From Dechloromonas agitata is5 (lineage in GTDB: Bacteria > Pseudomonadota > Gammaproteobacteria > Burkholderiales > Rhodocyclaceae): a DNA stretch of 64,000 nucleotides. The position numbers and the translations under genes were made by a program. Below, piece after piece: positions 10,529 through 19,918 of the stretch (within the stretch, counting starts at the first letter, position 1; each line of letters begins with the position of its first letter). Where the stretch lies: assembly GCF_000519045.1 (NCBI RefSeq), contig NZ_KI912532.1, positions 806,001 to 870,000 of the forward strand, written 5' to 3'. Below the pieces are notes generated by a model. The model had not been told where the DNA came from and ran no database searches. It saw only the letters and a list, made by a program, of their open reading frames with translations.

Positions 10529-12315
10529 GATCCCCCCCGAGCTTGATTGAGTTCATTGCGATAAATCCAGGGCAATAACAATGCCGCCCCAGCCAACAGT
10601 GCCAGACCTACAGCCGTCATGTGAACGGCCAGCAGCCCAACAAAAAACGAGGAAACGCCAAAGGCGTAGGGCATAACTCCAGCGCCGGCTAGCAGCAGGC
10701 CAGCTTTCAGCCAGGAGAAGCGAAGCTTCTTGCGCAGCCGACTGACCTTGATTTCACCGGCTAGCCTGAGCAGATGCCGATCAATCAACTGGGTAAAACC
10801 GAGGAAAGCGGCAAATGCCCAAAAATTGCGCGGACCAAAGTTCCAAACTTGGAAAACTACGCTGCAAAGCAGCGCCATCAGGGCGACCCAACCATACTCA
10901 ACCAGTTTTTCGCCAAGCATCAGCCCGATTTTTCTAAGTGGCACTGGCAATCGCTCCCGCCCCTCGTCAATTGCAAGCCCGCCAAAGACAAGTAGCAATA
11001 CCACAAGCACACCCTGCGCGACAGCGTAGACTTGGCTACCAGCAAGCCAAAGCCCCCCGCCAGCGAATATCGACAAGAATAGGTAAGGCATGGTGAGTCC
11101 GGCAAAGCGCCAGCTCTGTTGCCAGCATGTCCCCTGTGTGTATCGGACCCCACCGCTCCCCCCGCGCAAGCGCCTGAAGCGACTGATCAACATATACCAT
11201 GCGACACCAAAGCCGATGATTGCGGCATCAGCAGCCACTACCCCGAGGCGATCACGACTCAAGGAATGCTCGGCTACCCGCTTGTAGTCGTCTGCAAAGA
11301 CCAACAGGTTATCAAGCGCCATAGCATGCAGGTAGACACCCGGTATCGTGCCGTGCACTGGCGAGCGCAGCCAATCGTCAGTGCCGAGGAAGGCACCGCC
11401 ATAGAGGATGTACTTGTCACGAACCAGGGCGTCGACCTCATCACTGCTTTCATTCCATAGCGAGTAGACCGACAGGGTGTTGCTGTAAGGGCAATCTCGC
11501 TCTAATGCACGCGGGCCATCCTTAGCCAGGCGCATCGCTGACTGGAGGAGACTGACTGGTTGGCAAGGCGAATCAGAATGTTGGGGGCGCGGTGGCAGAG
11601 CCCCCCAGATCAAATCCATCCTGTCCGAAAAGCGAGCCGGGTCTAGCGCCTGCCCGTCTGCATAGAGACTAAGGGCGGCTGACGGCCGAAGGGAATTCTT
11701 GCCTCCGCCCTGCAGCAGGGAGTAAGTCTGAACTAGGCCGTTACCTTCCGGGCTGTAGGCGACCGGGACTACGTTAAAGCACCTCCGCCTGGCCTTGCCA
11801 GCTGCATTGGCGAATAAATCCTGCCTCAAACCGTGATAAGGCTGCCAAAAATAGAAAGTTGCCAGATAGACGGGTATCCCCTGGTCAGCCAGCTCGCAGA
11901 TTGCTTCAAGCAGTTCCTCAACGTTGTCACCAGCGCGAACGTCTATGAAAGAAAAATCAATCAATACGGCTCGGGGTGAGCGGTTTCCTAGTGCGTTTAA
12001 GGTTTCGACATGGGTTGCGTACGGTACCGGAAAAGGTAATTTTCCGGGCAAACCGGTCTGCGCATCTCGCGGGGCAAGGGAACTCAGGTCCTGCTCACGG
12101 AAGAGCAGGACAGTTACTTGGTCGCGACCACTTTCTGGATAGTAGAGGTTAGTAAGCAGCGACACCGTGGCCTGCGACCACGGACTCAGTGTTTCACCGA
12201 CACCTTTCAGTGAAAAAAACATCACCCCAGCGATAGCGCATAGCAAAAACCAACGCGCCAGCTCTGAGAACCAGGAAACTGAAAGCCGGCGTAGTCGCAA
12301 TAGAAATTTTGGCAT
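10525..12315 (-). CDS. CHASE2-domain membrane protein without cytoplasmic output domain
   Basis: A 596-residue protein with an N-terminal membrane helix (WFLLCAIAGVMFFSL) and a CHASE2-type extracytoplasmic sensor region over about residues 45-345 (VLIDFSFID; DKYILYGGAFLGTDDWLRSP; TIPGVYLHAMALDNLL). About seven membrane segments follow to the C-terminus. CHASE2 normally precedes a kinase, cyclase or GGDEF domain; none exists here, and the protein ends in NQARGGS after the last helix. Its stop overlaps the SH3-like start. ATG 12315 was chosen over a TTG at 12321. The ligand is unknown. It is first in the operon and lower in GC than its neighbours. Confidence 0.83.
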   Translation of the reverse strand: MPKFLLRLRRLSVSWFSELARWFLLCAIAGVMFFSLKGVGETLSPWSQATVSLLTNLYYPESGRDQVTVLLFREQDLSSLAPRDAQTGLPGKLPFPVPYATHVETLNALGNRSPRAVLIDFSFIDVRAGDNVEELLEAICELADQGIPVYLATFYFWQPYHGLRQDLFANAAGKARRRCFNVVPVAYSPEGNGLVQTYSLLQGGGKNSLRPSAALSLYADGQALDPARFSDRMDLIWGALPPRPQHSDSPCQPVSLLQSAMRLAKDGPRALERDCPYSNTLSVYSLWNESSDEVDALVRDKYILYGGAFLGTDDWLRSPVHGTIPGVYLHAMALDNLLVFADDYKRVAEHSLSRDRLGVVAADAAIIGFGVAWYMLISRFRRLRGGSGGVRYTQGTCWQQSWRFAGLTMPYLFLSIFAGGGLWLAGSQVYAVAQGVLVVLLLVFGGLAIDEGRERLPVPLRKIGLMLGEKLVEYGWVALMALLCSVVFQVWNFGPRNFWAFAAFLGFTQLIDRHLLRLAGEIKVSRLRKKLRFSWLKAGLLLAGAGVMPYAFGVSSFFVGLLAVHMTAVGLALLAGAALLLPWIYRNELNQARGGS

Positions 12316-12714
12316 GAGCAAGTTGTCGCTTTTTGGCGACGATTATAGAAGCAAGTTCTGCTGCATTTCGTGATCTTTTTCAGGTTTTTATGAATTTTGA
12401 TAGTGACGTGATATACCCCTCTAAATGGGCCGTAGGGCAATCAAAGAAATCTCAACCACAGCCACCTTTGCTGATCTAAAGCGGTAAAAAATTAAAGCGC
12501 ATCAATTATTCCGAACGGTTTTCTGTCACCCGCAGAATCCCAAAAACGATAGCGATGTATTTCGATCGCCTAGTGCGCAGCCCCCATTCGCGCATTGATC
12601 ATCAGGGCGGATTTCTCGCGTCCGAGGCAATGCTATTCATTCGACTGTGCCGTCGATATTGGCAGGCACCCCGTTCTGCTTCGATAATCCGGCGACCTCC
12701 TGCCGGAATCCACC
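12316..12714. other. AT-rich intergenic region, about 400 bp
   Basis: There is no convincing gene between the divergent CHASE2 operon and the MFS gene. A minus-strand TATAAT lies at 12342-12347, and an inverted repeat GTCGC/GCGAC at 12325-12340 falls in the presumed 5' leader of the CHASE2 operon. The stretch 12350-12520 is strongly AT-rich compared with the rest of the window. The remainder shows nothing recognisable. Confidence 0.6.
12342..12347 (-). promoter_or_regulatory. Probable -10 element of the CHASE2/SH3/M48 operon
   Basis: The minus strand reads TATAAT, which would place the transcript start about 20 bases before ATG 12315. No clear -35 hexamer is seen at the standard spacing, so an activator may be needed. 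It is followed by the small GTCGC/GCGAC hairpin. Confidence 0.4.
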
Positions 12715-13881
12715 ATGCCGCCCGTCGCCACCATCGTTTTCGCCCAACTGCTCGGCACCTCGCTGTGGTTTTCCGCCAACAGCGCGGCCGATGACCTGGT
12801 GCGCAGCTGGCAGATCCAGCCGGCCGACATCGGCACGCTGACCAATGCCGTCCAGCTCGGCTTCATCCTGGGCACCCTGGTCTTCTCGCTGAGCGGGTTG
12901 GCCGACCGTTTTCCGGCCAGCCGCATCTTCGCCGTCTGCGCCCTGCTCGGTGCTGCGAGCAATGCCGCCTTCGCGCTGCTCGCCGACGATTTGGCCAGCG
13001 GCCTTCCCTTGCGCTTCGCGGTGGGGTTCTGCCTGGCCGGCGTCTACCCGCTGGGCATGAAGCTGGTCGTCACCTGGGTACCGGAACGGGCCGGCGCAGC
13101 GCTGGCCTGGCTGGTCGGCATGCTGACCCTGGGTACCGCGCTGCCGCACGGCATCCGTCTGGCCGGTAGCGGCCTGTCCTGGCAACTGGCCATCCTCGTT
13201 TCATCGGCCCTCGCCCTGCTCGCCGCCGCACTGATCTTCCGGCTCGGCGACGGCCCGCATCTGGCCCGCCGGCACGGTGCGCCCCCCTTGCGCCTGGGTC
13301 GCGTGCTGTACACCTTCTCGATACCCGCCTTCCGCGCCTCGGCCTTCGGCTATTTCGGCCACCAGTGGGAGCTCTACGCGTTCTGGACCATCGCACCGGC
13401 CCTGATCATCGCCGGCGGCCTCGCCGTCCCCGGCACGGCATCGCTCTCTGGGCTGGCCTTCGCCACGGTCGGCATCGGCGCTCTTGGCTGCGTGGCCGGC
13501 GGTTTCCTGAGCCAGCGCATCGGTAGTGCCCGTGTCGCCGCACTGGCCCTGGCGACTTCCGCCCTGTGCTGCGCCGTCTTTCCGTTCACCAGTGCCTGGC
13601 CGGACTGGCTGCGCATCGGCCTGCTGTTGCTCTGGGGCTTCAGCGTGGTCGCCGACTCACCGCATTTCTCCGCCCTCTCGGCCCGCGCCGCGCCCCCCGA
13701 GATCGTCGGCAGTGCGCTGGCCTTCCAGAACGCCATCGGCTTCGCCATCACCATGGCCTCGATCCACCTGGCGACGCAGTGGATCGGCAACTGGGGACTG
13801 AGCATCGCGTGGCTGCTGCTGCCCGGTCCCATGCTCGGGCTGCTCGGTCTGTTCCCGCTCTGGCGGCGCCCGGCCGGCTGA
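12715..13881 (+). CDS. MFS transporter
   Basis: A 388-residue integral membrane protein with about twelve hydrophobic segments. It carries a major-facilitator pattern in loop 2-3 (SGLADRFPASRIF, a variant of the GxxxDRxxRR motif). A repeat of this motif in the second half is weak. The start at ATG 12715 has a GGAA about seven bases upstream. It stands alone, divergent from the CHASE2 operon. Substrate cannot be read from sequence; export of a small molecule is the general expectation. Confidence 0.85.
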   Translation: MPPVATIVFAQLLGTSLWFSANSAADDLVRSWQIQPADIGTLTNAVQLGFILGTLVFSLSGLADRFPASRIFAVCALLGAASNAAFALLADDLASGLPLRFAVGFCLAGVYPLGMKLVVTWVPERAGAALAWLVGMLTLGTALPHGIRLAGSGLSWQLAILVSSALALLAAALIFRLGDGPHLARRHGAPPLRLGRVLYTFSIPAFRASAFGYFGHQWELYAFWTIAPALIIAGGLAVPGTASLSGLAFATVGIGALGCVAGGFLSQRIGSARVAALALATSALCCAVFPFTSAWPDWLRIGLLLLWGFSVVADSPHFSALSARAAPPEIVGSALAFQNAIGFAITMASIHLATQWIGNWGLSIAWLLLPGPMLGLLGLFPLWRRPAG

Positions 13882-13986
13882 TTCCGGCTGTTTCGTTGCC
13901 GCCCAAAACCCTGCTGAAAGCGCGGTTAACCCGACCCGCTTCGGGTAAAATCGTGGTTTTCCCGAATCATGCGCAGGAGTTTTACC

Positions 13987-14601
13987 GTGAAGATCGTCTG
14001 TCTTGACCTCGAAGGGGTCCTCGTCCCTGAAATCTGGATCGAATTCTCCAAGCGCACGGGCATTCCCGAGCTGATGCGCACGACGCGCGACGAGCCGGAT
14101 TACGACAAGCTGATGACCTACCGCCTGGACATCCTGCGTCAGCACAAGCTGGGCCTGCCGGACATCCAGAAGGTGATCGGCGAAATGGGCCCGATGGAAG
14201 GCGCCCGCGCCTTCCTCGACCAGCTGCGCGAGGATTACCAGGTCGTCATCCTGTCCGACACCTTCTACGAATTCGCCCATCCGCTGATGCGCCAGCTGGG
14301 CTGGCCGACGCTGTTCTGTCACTCGCTGGAAGACGATGAGCAGGGCATGCTGGTCGATTACCACCTGCGCATGCCGGACCAGAAGCGCGAAGCGGTCAAG
14401 CGCTTCAAGGAACTGAACTTCCAGGTGGTTGCCGCCGGCGATTCGTACAACGACACCGCCATGCTCGGCGAAGCCCACGGCGGCATCCTGTTCCACCCGC
14501 CGGAGAATGTCATCCGCGAATTCCCGCAGTTCCCGGTTGCGCTGTCCTACGACCAGCTGCGCGCCGAAATCGACAAGGCGTTTGCAGTTGCCAGCCGGTA
14601 G
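13987..14601 (+). CDS. thrH: Phosphoserine phosphatase / homoserine phosphotransferase ThrH
   Basis: A HAD-superfamily enzyme of 204 residues that hydrolyses phosphoserine and can transfer phosphate to homoserine. Motif I is CLDLEGVLVPE (nucleophile Asp), motif II ILSDTFYEF, the conserved Lys is in MPDQKREAVK, and motif III is AAGDSYNDTAML. GTG 13987 is taken as start because AGGAG (13975-13979) is well placed for it, and ThrH proteins begin with KIVCLDLEG. An upstream in-frame ATG (13969) has no ribosome site. It precedes purU by 54 bp. Confidence 0.92.
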   Translation: MKIVCLDLEGVLVPEIWIEFSKRTGIPELMRTTRDEPDYDKLMTYRLDILRQHKLGLPDIQKVIGEMGPMEGARAFLDQLREDYQVVILSDTFYEFAHPLMRQLGWPTLFCHSLEDDEQGMLVDYHLRMPDQKREAVKRFKELNFQVVAAGDSYNDTAMLGEAHGGILFHPPENVIREFPQFPVALSYDQLRAEIDKAFAVASR

Positions 14602-14655
14602 TCGCCCGTTATTAGCCAAACCCAGCTAACGACTGATCACCAGCCGCTCACAACC

Positions 14656-15519
14656 ATGCATAGAGACCGTTTCTACACCCTGTCCGCTTCCTGCCCCGAC
14701 CAGGTGGGCATCATTGCCCGCGTTTCCGGTTTCATTGCCGGCAACGGCGGCTGGATTCTCGAATCGAGCTTCCATTCGGACGTGCTGACCGGTCGCTATT
14801 TCATGCGCATCGAGATCAAGGCCGATTCGCTGCCCTTCCTGCTGGCCGAGTTCCGCGAGCGCTTCCGCACCGAGGTGGCCGAGCCGTTGTCGATGACCTG
14901 GCAGATCAACGACAGTGCGGTGAAGAAACGCGTCGTGGTGCTGGTTTCCAAGCAGGAGCATTGCCTGTACGACCTGTTGGCCCGCTGGCAGGCGAAGGAA
15001 CTGGATATCGAGATCCCGTGCGTCATTTCGAACCACGACACCTTCAAGGGTTTCGTCGAGTGGCACGGCATCCCCTTCATCCACGTGCCGGTCACGCCGG
15101 ACAACAAGCAGGCCGCCTACGCCGAGATCCAGCGCATTTTTGACGACGTGCGCGGTGACACCATGGTCCTCGCCCGCTACATGCAGATCCTGTCGCCGGA
15201 TCTGTGCAACGCCCTGGCCGGCCGCATCATCAACATCCACCACAGCTTCCTGCCCAGCTTCGCCGGGGCCAAGCCTTATCACCAGGCCTACACGCGCGGC
15301 GTCAAGCTGATCGGCGCGACCTGCCACTACGTGACGTCCGAGCTCGATGCCGGCCCGATCATCGAGCAGGACGTCATCCGCATCGACCATTCCGATTCGC
15401 CGGAAGACATGGTGCGCTACGGCAAGGACATCGAGAAGACCGTCCTTGCCCGCGGCCTGCGCTACCACCTGGAAGACCGCGTGCTGGTGCACGGCAACAA
15501 GACCGTGGTCTTCCGATGA
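14656..15519 (+). CDS. purU: Formyltetrahydrofolate deformylase PurU
   Basis: A 287-residue enzyme hydrolysing 10-formyl-THF to formate and THF, balancing one-carbon pools and feeding formate to PurT. The N-terminal ACT domain (LSASCPDQVGIIARVSGF) is followed by a formyltransferase-like catalytic domain. That domain has the conserved IINIHHSFLPSFAGAKPYH segment and ELDAGPIIEQDV with the catalytic Asp. The length is typical. The stop overlaps the next ATG (ATGA), so the isochorismatase-like gene is translationally coupled. Confidence 0.96.
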   Translation: MHRDRFYTLSASCPDQVGIIARVSGFIAGNGGWILESSFHSDVLTGRYFMRIEIKADSLPFLLAEFRERFRTEVAEPLSMTWQINDSAVKKRVVVLVSKQEHCLYDLLARWQAKELDIEIPCVISNHDTFKGFVEWHGIPFIHVPVTPDNKQAAYAEIQRIFDDVRGDTMVLARYMQILSPDLCNALAGRIINIHHSFLPSFAGAKPYHQAYTRGVKLIGATCHYVTSELDAGPIIEQDVIRIDHSDSPEDMVRYGKDIEKTVLARGLRYHLEDRVLVHGNKTVVFR

Positions 15520-16061
15520 GCCTGATCCATCGCGCCGATTCGCTGCTGCTCGTCGTCGACATCCAGGAAAAGCTGGCGCCGGCCATCCACGACACCGAAC
15601 GGGTCGCCGCCAACAGCGTCCGCCTGCTGCAGGCTGCCGCGCAGCTTCAGGTGCCGAGTTTCGTTTCCGAGCAATACGTGCGCGGCCTCGGCCCCAGCCT
15701 GCCGGCCATCCGGGCAGCGGCAGAACATGCCCGGTTTTTCGAGAAGACGCATTTCTCCTGTGCCGCCGAGCCGGGCATCGTCGACCTGCTGCGTGCCAGC
15801 GGCCGCCAGCAAGTCATCCTCACCGGCACCGAAACCCACGTCTGCGTGCTGCAGACGGCGCTCGGCCTGCGCGAAGCCGGCTTCGACGTCTATCTGGTGG
15901 CCGATGCCGCCTCTTCCCGCACGCCGGAAAACCGGCAGGCTGCCATCGACCGCCTGCGCGCGGCCGGCGTCGGCATCGTGACGACCGAGATGGTCCTCTT
16001 CGAGTGGCTGCACCGCGCCGCCACTGAAGAATTCCGCACCCTGCTGCCGCTGATCAAGTAA
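15516..16061 (+). CDS. Isochorismatase-family cysteine hydrolase
   Basis: A 181-residue alpha/beta hydrolase of the isochorismatase/YcaC group. The catalytic triad is visible: Asp in LLVVDIQEKLA, Lys in FFEKTHFSC, and Cys in TETHVCVLQTAL. The cis-peptide region TGTETH is typical. Substrates in this family include nicotinamide, N-carbamoyl compounds and unknown amides. Coupling to purU through ATGA suggests co-expression but does not fix the substrate. Confidence 0.9.
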   Translation: MSLIHRADSLLLVVDIQEKLAPAIHDTERVAANSVRLLQAAAQLQVPSFVSEQYVRGLGPSLPAIRAAAEHARFFEKTHFSCAAEPGIVDLLRASGRQQVILTGTETHVCVLQTALGLREAGFDVYLVADAASSRTPENRQAAIDRLRAAGVGIVTTEMVLFEWLHRAATEEFRTLLPLIK

Positions 16062-16147
16062 GCCGCCACCCGGCAAACCTCGGTTGAAAGGGGGCCGTTG
16101 GCTCGGCCGGGCGGGCGTGCAGACCCCCGGGCCGTCTCAATCGGGAT

Positions 16148-16918
16148 TCACGCCTCGTAAGGCACGACCGGAGCCCCGGCGACCGGCAGGTAGTGCGAAG
16201 ACAATGGCCGGCCGGGCGCCAGGTCATGCACCAGCAGACCCGGTGGCTCGGCAGTCCAGGCCAGCGGGCCGTCCACCAGGGCGATCTGGTGCACGGTAGC
16301 CGGCGCCGTCAACAGCATTTTTCCGGCAAAAGCGCTCACCACCAGCCGATGCACATGGCCGCACCAGACTGCCTCGACCTGCGGCCGTCCGGCCAGCCAA
16401 GCGGCCAGCCGTTCGCCGCCGCGACAGGCGATGCGGTCCATCCCGGCAATCCCGAGGGCACACGGCGGATGGTGCATGGTGACAACCACCCGCCGCCCGG
16501 CAGGGCAATGAGCATCCAGCCAGGCCAGGTGGGCGTCGCCGAAATCCCCCCACTCCTCGCCAGCGACCAAGGTATCGAGCAGCAGCAGTGTCAGCTCGCC
16601 GCAGTCGACGCGCTGGCACAGCAGGCGGCCGTCGGCCCAGGCCTGGCCCGGAAAAGCGGCGCGCAATGCGGCGCGTCCGTCGTGGTTGCCGGGCAACAGT
16701 GCAAACGGCCAGCCAGCTGCAGCCAACGATGCGGCTAGCCGGGCATAGGTCGGCGCGGCCCCGTCGTTGGCCAAGTCACCGGAGAGCAGCAGCATGTCAG
16801 GGGTCGGGTCCAAGGCGGCGATGCGATCGAGCGCCGCCTGCCACGCAAGCCACGGATCGACGCCGCTGTAGAGCGGCGCCGGCTGCAAGTGAAGATCGGA
16901 CAACTGGACGATGCGCAT
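16148..16918 (-). CDS. Metallophosphoesterase, CpdA-like
   Basis: A 256-residue calcineurin-like phosphoesterase. Metal-binding motifs appear in order: D-x-H in QLSDLHL, GDLANDG, GNHD in LLPGNHDGRAAL, H in VVVTMHHPP, and GHVH in VWCGHVHR. This layout matches the class III cyclic-nucleotide phosphodiesterase CpdA group, so cAMP hydrolysis is possible, although many homologues have other substrates. ATG 16918 starts the domain directly; the frame extends upstream without similarity. It lies just downstream of the amt terminator in the same orientation. Confidence 0.88.
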   Translation of the reverse strand: MRIVQLSDLHLQPAPLYSGVDPWLAWQAALDRIAALDPTPDMLLLSGDLANDGAAPTYARLAASLAAAGWPFALLPGNHDGRAALRAAFPGQAWADGRLLCQRVDCGELTLLLLDTLVAGEEWGDFGDAHLAWLDAHCPAGRRVVVTMHHPPCALGIAGMDRIACRGGERLAAWLAGRPQVEAVWCGHVHRLVVSAFAGKMLLTAPATVHQIALVDGPLAWTAEPPGLLVHDLAPGRPLSSHYLPVAGAPVVPYEA

Positions 16919-16931
16919 GCTGCAGCCTAGC

Positions 16932-16957
16932 AAAAAAATGGGCACCCGAAGGTGCCC
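16932..16957 (-). terminator. Rho-independent terminator of amt
   Basis: On the minus strand a GGGCACC/GGTGCCC stem with a four-base loop is followed by ATTTTTTT. It sits 25 bp after the amt stop and closes the torF-glnK-amt transcription unit. Confidence 0.9.
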
Positions 16958-16981
16958 GAAGGGAGAGACCGAAGCTGCGGC

Positions 16982-18481
16982 TTAGTGGTGATAGGCGCTT
17001 TCGCCGTGCGAGGTGAGGTCAAGGCCTTCACGCTCTTCTTCTTCCGGCACACGCAGACCAATCACGATATCGACCAGCTTGTAGGCAACGATGGAGACGA
17101 CGCCCGACCAGACGATGACGGTACCGACACCCCACAACTGGCTGATCACCTGCGCGGTCATGTCGTAGGTACCGACGGCGTTGGCGACGTAGTCATAGAC
17201 GCCGGTGCCGCCGAGGGCCGGGTCGGCGAAGACGCCGGTGAGGATGGCGCCAAGGATGCCGCCGACACCATGCACGCCGAAGACGTCGAGCGAATCGTCG
17301 GCACCGAGCATCTTCTTCAGGCCATTGACGCCCCACAGGCAGACGACGCCAGCCAGCAAGCCGATGATGATGGCGCCCATCACGCCGACAAAGCCGGCGG
17401 CCGGGGTGATCGCCACCAGGCCGGCAACGGCGCCGGAGGCAGCACCCAGCATGGAAGGCTTACCCTTCAGGATCCATTCGGCAAACATCCAGGACAATGC
17501 GGCAGCAGCCGTCGCCACCCAGGTGTTGACCATGGCCAGGGCAGCACCGCCGGAGGCTTCGAGGGCGGAGCCGGCGTTGAAGCCGAACCAGCCGAACCAG
17601 AGCAGCGAGGCACCGATCATGGTGAAGGTCAGCGAGTGCGGGGCCATCGATACGTTGCCCAAACCACTACGCTTGCCGATCATGTAGGCACCGACCAGGC
17701 CGGCGATGGCGGCGTTGATATGCACCACGGTACCGCCGGCGAAATCGAGCGCGCCCTTCTGGAACAGGAAGCCCGCGGTCTTGCCGGCAGCCTCGGCGGC
17801 GGCGGCATCGACGTAGGCATCCGGACCCGCCCAATACCAGACCATGTGGGCCATCGGGATGTAGGACAGCGTGAACCAGATCACCATGAAGACCAGGATC
17901 GCGGCGAACTTGGCACGCTCGGCGAAGGCGCCGACGATCAGGCCGCAGGTGATGGCGGCGAAGGCGCCCTGGAAGATCACGAAGATCAGCTCGGAGATGA
18001 CGACGCCCTTGGAGAAGGTGGCGCCGACGGATTCCGGCGTGATGCCCTTGAGGAACAGCTTGTCGAGCGTGCCGAAGAAGGCGTTACCCTCGGTGAACGC
18101 GGCCGAGTAGCCGTACACCACCCAGAGCACGGTGATCAGCGAGAACACCGTGAACACCTGCATGAGCACCGACAGCATGTTCTTGGAGCGGACCAGGCCG
18201 CCGTAGAACAGCGCCAGGCCGGGGATGGACATCAGGATGACCAGGGCGGCGCAGACCATGACCCAGGCGTTGTCGCCCTTGTTGGGGACCGGTGCCGCCG
18301 CCGGGGCGGCTGCTTCGGCCGGTGCCGCGACGGGTGCTGCCGCCGGGGCTTCGGCCGCCATGCCGGCCGGCGCGACGGCGGTCACTACCGGGGCTGCTTC
18401 GGCGGCTTTCTCCTCGGCCCAGGCCGGTGCGCCGAATGCCACGGCGCCGACCAGGGCGAGCAATGCAAATACGCGTTTCAT
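16982..18481 (-). CDS. amt: Ammonium transporter Amt
   Basis: A 499-residue inner-membrane ammonium channel. It has a cleavable signal peptide (MKRVFALLALVGAVAFG, ending WAEE), a long Ala/Pro-rich linker to about residue 70, and then eleven membrane segments. Conserved features include GLALFYGGLVRSKNMLS, the pore His region DFAGGTVVHINAAIAG and SLDVFGVHGVGGILG. The C-terminal tail EEEREGLDLTSHGESAY is the part that interacts with GlnK. It is the third gene after torF and glnK, 10 bp after glnK. Nitrogen limitation should induce it via the sigma-54 promoter upstream of torF. Confidence 0.96.
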   Translation of the reverse strand: MKRVFALLALVGAVAFGAPAWAEEKAAEAAPVVTAVAPAGMAAEAPAAAPVAAPAEAAAPAAAPVPNKGDNAWVMVCAALVILMSIPGLALFYGGLVRSKNMLSVLMQVFTVFSLITVLWVVYGYSAAFTEGNAFFGTLDKLFLKGITPESVGATFSKGVVISELIFVIFQGAFAAITCGLIVGAFAERAKFAAILVFMVIWFTLSYIPMAHMVWYWAGPDAYVDAAAAEAAGKTAGFLFQKGALDFAGGTVVHINAAIAGLVGAYMIGKRSGLGNVSMAPHSLTFTMIGASLLWFGWFGFNAGSALEASGGAALAMVNTWVATAAAALSWMFAEWILKGKPSMLGAASGAVAGLVAITPAAGFVGVMGAIIIGLLAGVVCLWGVNGLKKMLGADDSLDVFGVHGVGGILGAILTGVFADPALGGTGVYDYVANAVGTYDMTAQVISQLWGVGTVIVWSGVVSIVAYKLVDIVIGLRVPEEEEREGLDLTSHGESAYHH

Positions 18482-18491
18482 GATGGGCTCC

Positions 18492-18914
<423 letters not shown>

Positions 18915-19766
18915 TTAGAAGGTCTTGGAAACCGAGAAGACAGCGATGGCACGACCGGCATCCTTCGATTTGGAGCCAAAATTGATACCGCCTGCCGCCG
19001 TTTCGGAGTTGGAGTTGGTAAAGCAGTAGAACTGGTAGTCGGAAGCACCCGAGCAACGCCCGGCCGCATTGGTATCGACATACGACAGACCCAGTACCCA
19101 GCCATTGATGTCCTTGGTCACGCCAATCTTCCAGTCGGTGTAGTCACCCTTGTAGCCGTTCTTCAGGTTCAGGTGACCGACGTGACCGTTGATGCCCCAG
19201 CCATTGCCCAGATCGTAGTTGGCAGACAGGTCGATGTAGGAGCTACCCTTGGTCGACTTGCCGGTGGAGGCGCCCGTCGAATCCCAGCCGCGCAGAGAGA
19301 AGTAGTCGTCAAATGCATAGGAATACTTGAGGGAGACGAACTTCCAGGAGGCCCCCAGATAGACTTCCTTGTTATTGACTGCACCTTCTTCGGCATTGGT
19401 GCCAAGAACCTTGGCTTGCGTGCCCGGGTAGTAGTAAAGGATGGCGCCGACATCGAGGCCGAAGTCCCCAAAGGTCGTCTTGTAGCCGCCGTAGAAGTCC
19501 ATCTCCAGGTTGCCATCCGGGAAACCGGCGCCGGACGAAACGTTGGAGTTCCAGTTACCGACATACACACCGCTGGAGTGCGCGTAATCGAAACCACCCT
19601 GCAGGGCCGGCTTGCCAAAGGTCTGGTCGATACCCCGGAAACGGTAGCTGGAGAACAGGCCGACGTTGCCGGTCAGGGTATGTTCCGGCGTCGGTGCGGC
19701 TTCTTCGGCAAAGGCGGGTGCGGCGAAGACGCCGGCGAGGGTCAGGGCGATGACGGACTTCTTCAT
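18915..19766 (-). CDS. TorF-family putative outer-membrane protein
   Basis: A 283-residue exported protein (signal MKKSVIALTLAGVFAAPAFA, then acidic EEAAPTPEH). Its alternating aromatic beta-strand pattern ends in a C-terminal Phe (VFSVSKTF), as expected for an outer-membrane barrel. The SYRFRGIDQTFGKPALQGG segment is the signature of the TorF/gcw_chp family (TIGR02001). These are widely found before glnK-amt in betaproteobacteria, suggesting uptake of a nitrogen source, though the transported compound is unknown. It is the first gene of the nitrogen-regulated unit. Confidence 0.9.
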   Translation of the reverse strand: MKKSVIALTLAGVFAAPAFAEEAAPTPEHTLTGNVGLFSSYRFRGIDQTFGKPALQGGFDYAHSSGVYVGNWNSNVSSGAGFPDGNLEMDFYGGYKTTFGDFGLDVGAILYYYPGTQAKVLGTNAEEGAVNNKEVYLGASWKFVSLKYSYAFDDYFSLRGWDSTGASTGKSTKGSSYIDLSANYDLGNGWGINGHVGHLNLKNGYKGDYTDWKIGVTKDINGWVLGLSYVDTNAAGRCSGASDYQFYCFTNSNSETAAGGINFGSKSKDAGRAIAVFSVSKTF

Positions 19767-19822
19767 GATTTCTCTCCTGTGGGATTGACGAATGCGAATT
19801 GAAAACTGTGCGAAACAGCTTT

Positions 19823-19839
19823 AGCAGAACGCATGCCAG
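19823..19839 (-). promoter_or_regulatory. Sigma-54 promoter of torF-glnK-amt
   Basis: The minus strand reads CTGGCATGCGTTCTGCT, with GG and GC separated by exactly ten bases as in the -24/-12 consensus (TGGCAC-N5-TTGCW). The predicted start lies about 46 bases before the torF ATG. Confidence 0.75.
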
Positions 19840-19902
19840 GGGAAATTATTGATACGAATCAAAGGATTCACGATCACCACCCGGAGCACGCCCCCGACTG
19901 GC

Positions 19903-19918
19903 GCACCAAAACCGTGCA
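19903..19918. promoter_or_regulatory. NtrC-like enhancer site upstream of torF
   Basis: GCACCAAAACCGTGCA has the GCAC-N7-GTGC dyad of NtrC sites (consensus GCACCAAAATGGTGCA). It lies about 100 bp upstream of the predicted sigma-54 start. A weaker half site (GCACCA, 19934-19939) lies 31 bp further upstream, near three helical turns. Confidence 0.6.

Noticed and set aside
16062..16147. GC-rich spacer between the isochorismatase-like and phosphoesterase genes as a terminator
   Set aside because: No stem followed by a T-run could be drawn on either strand.
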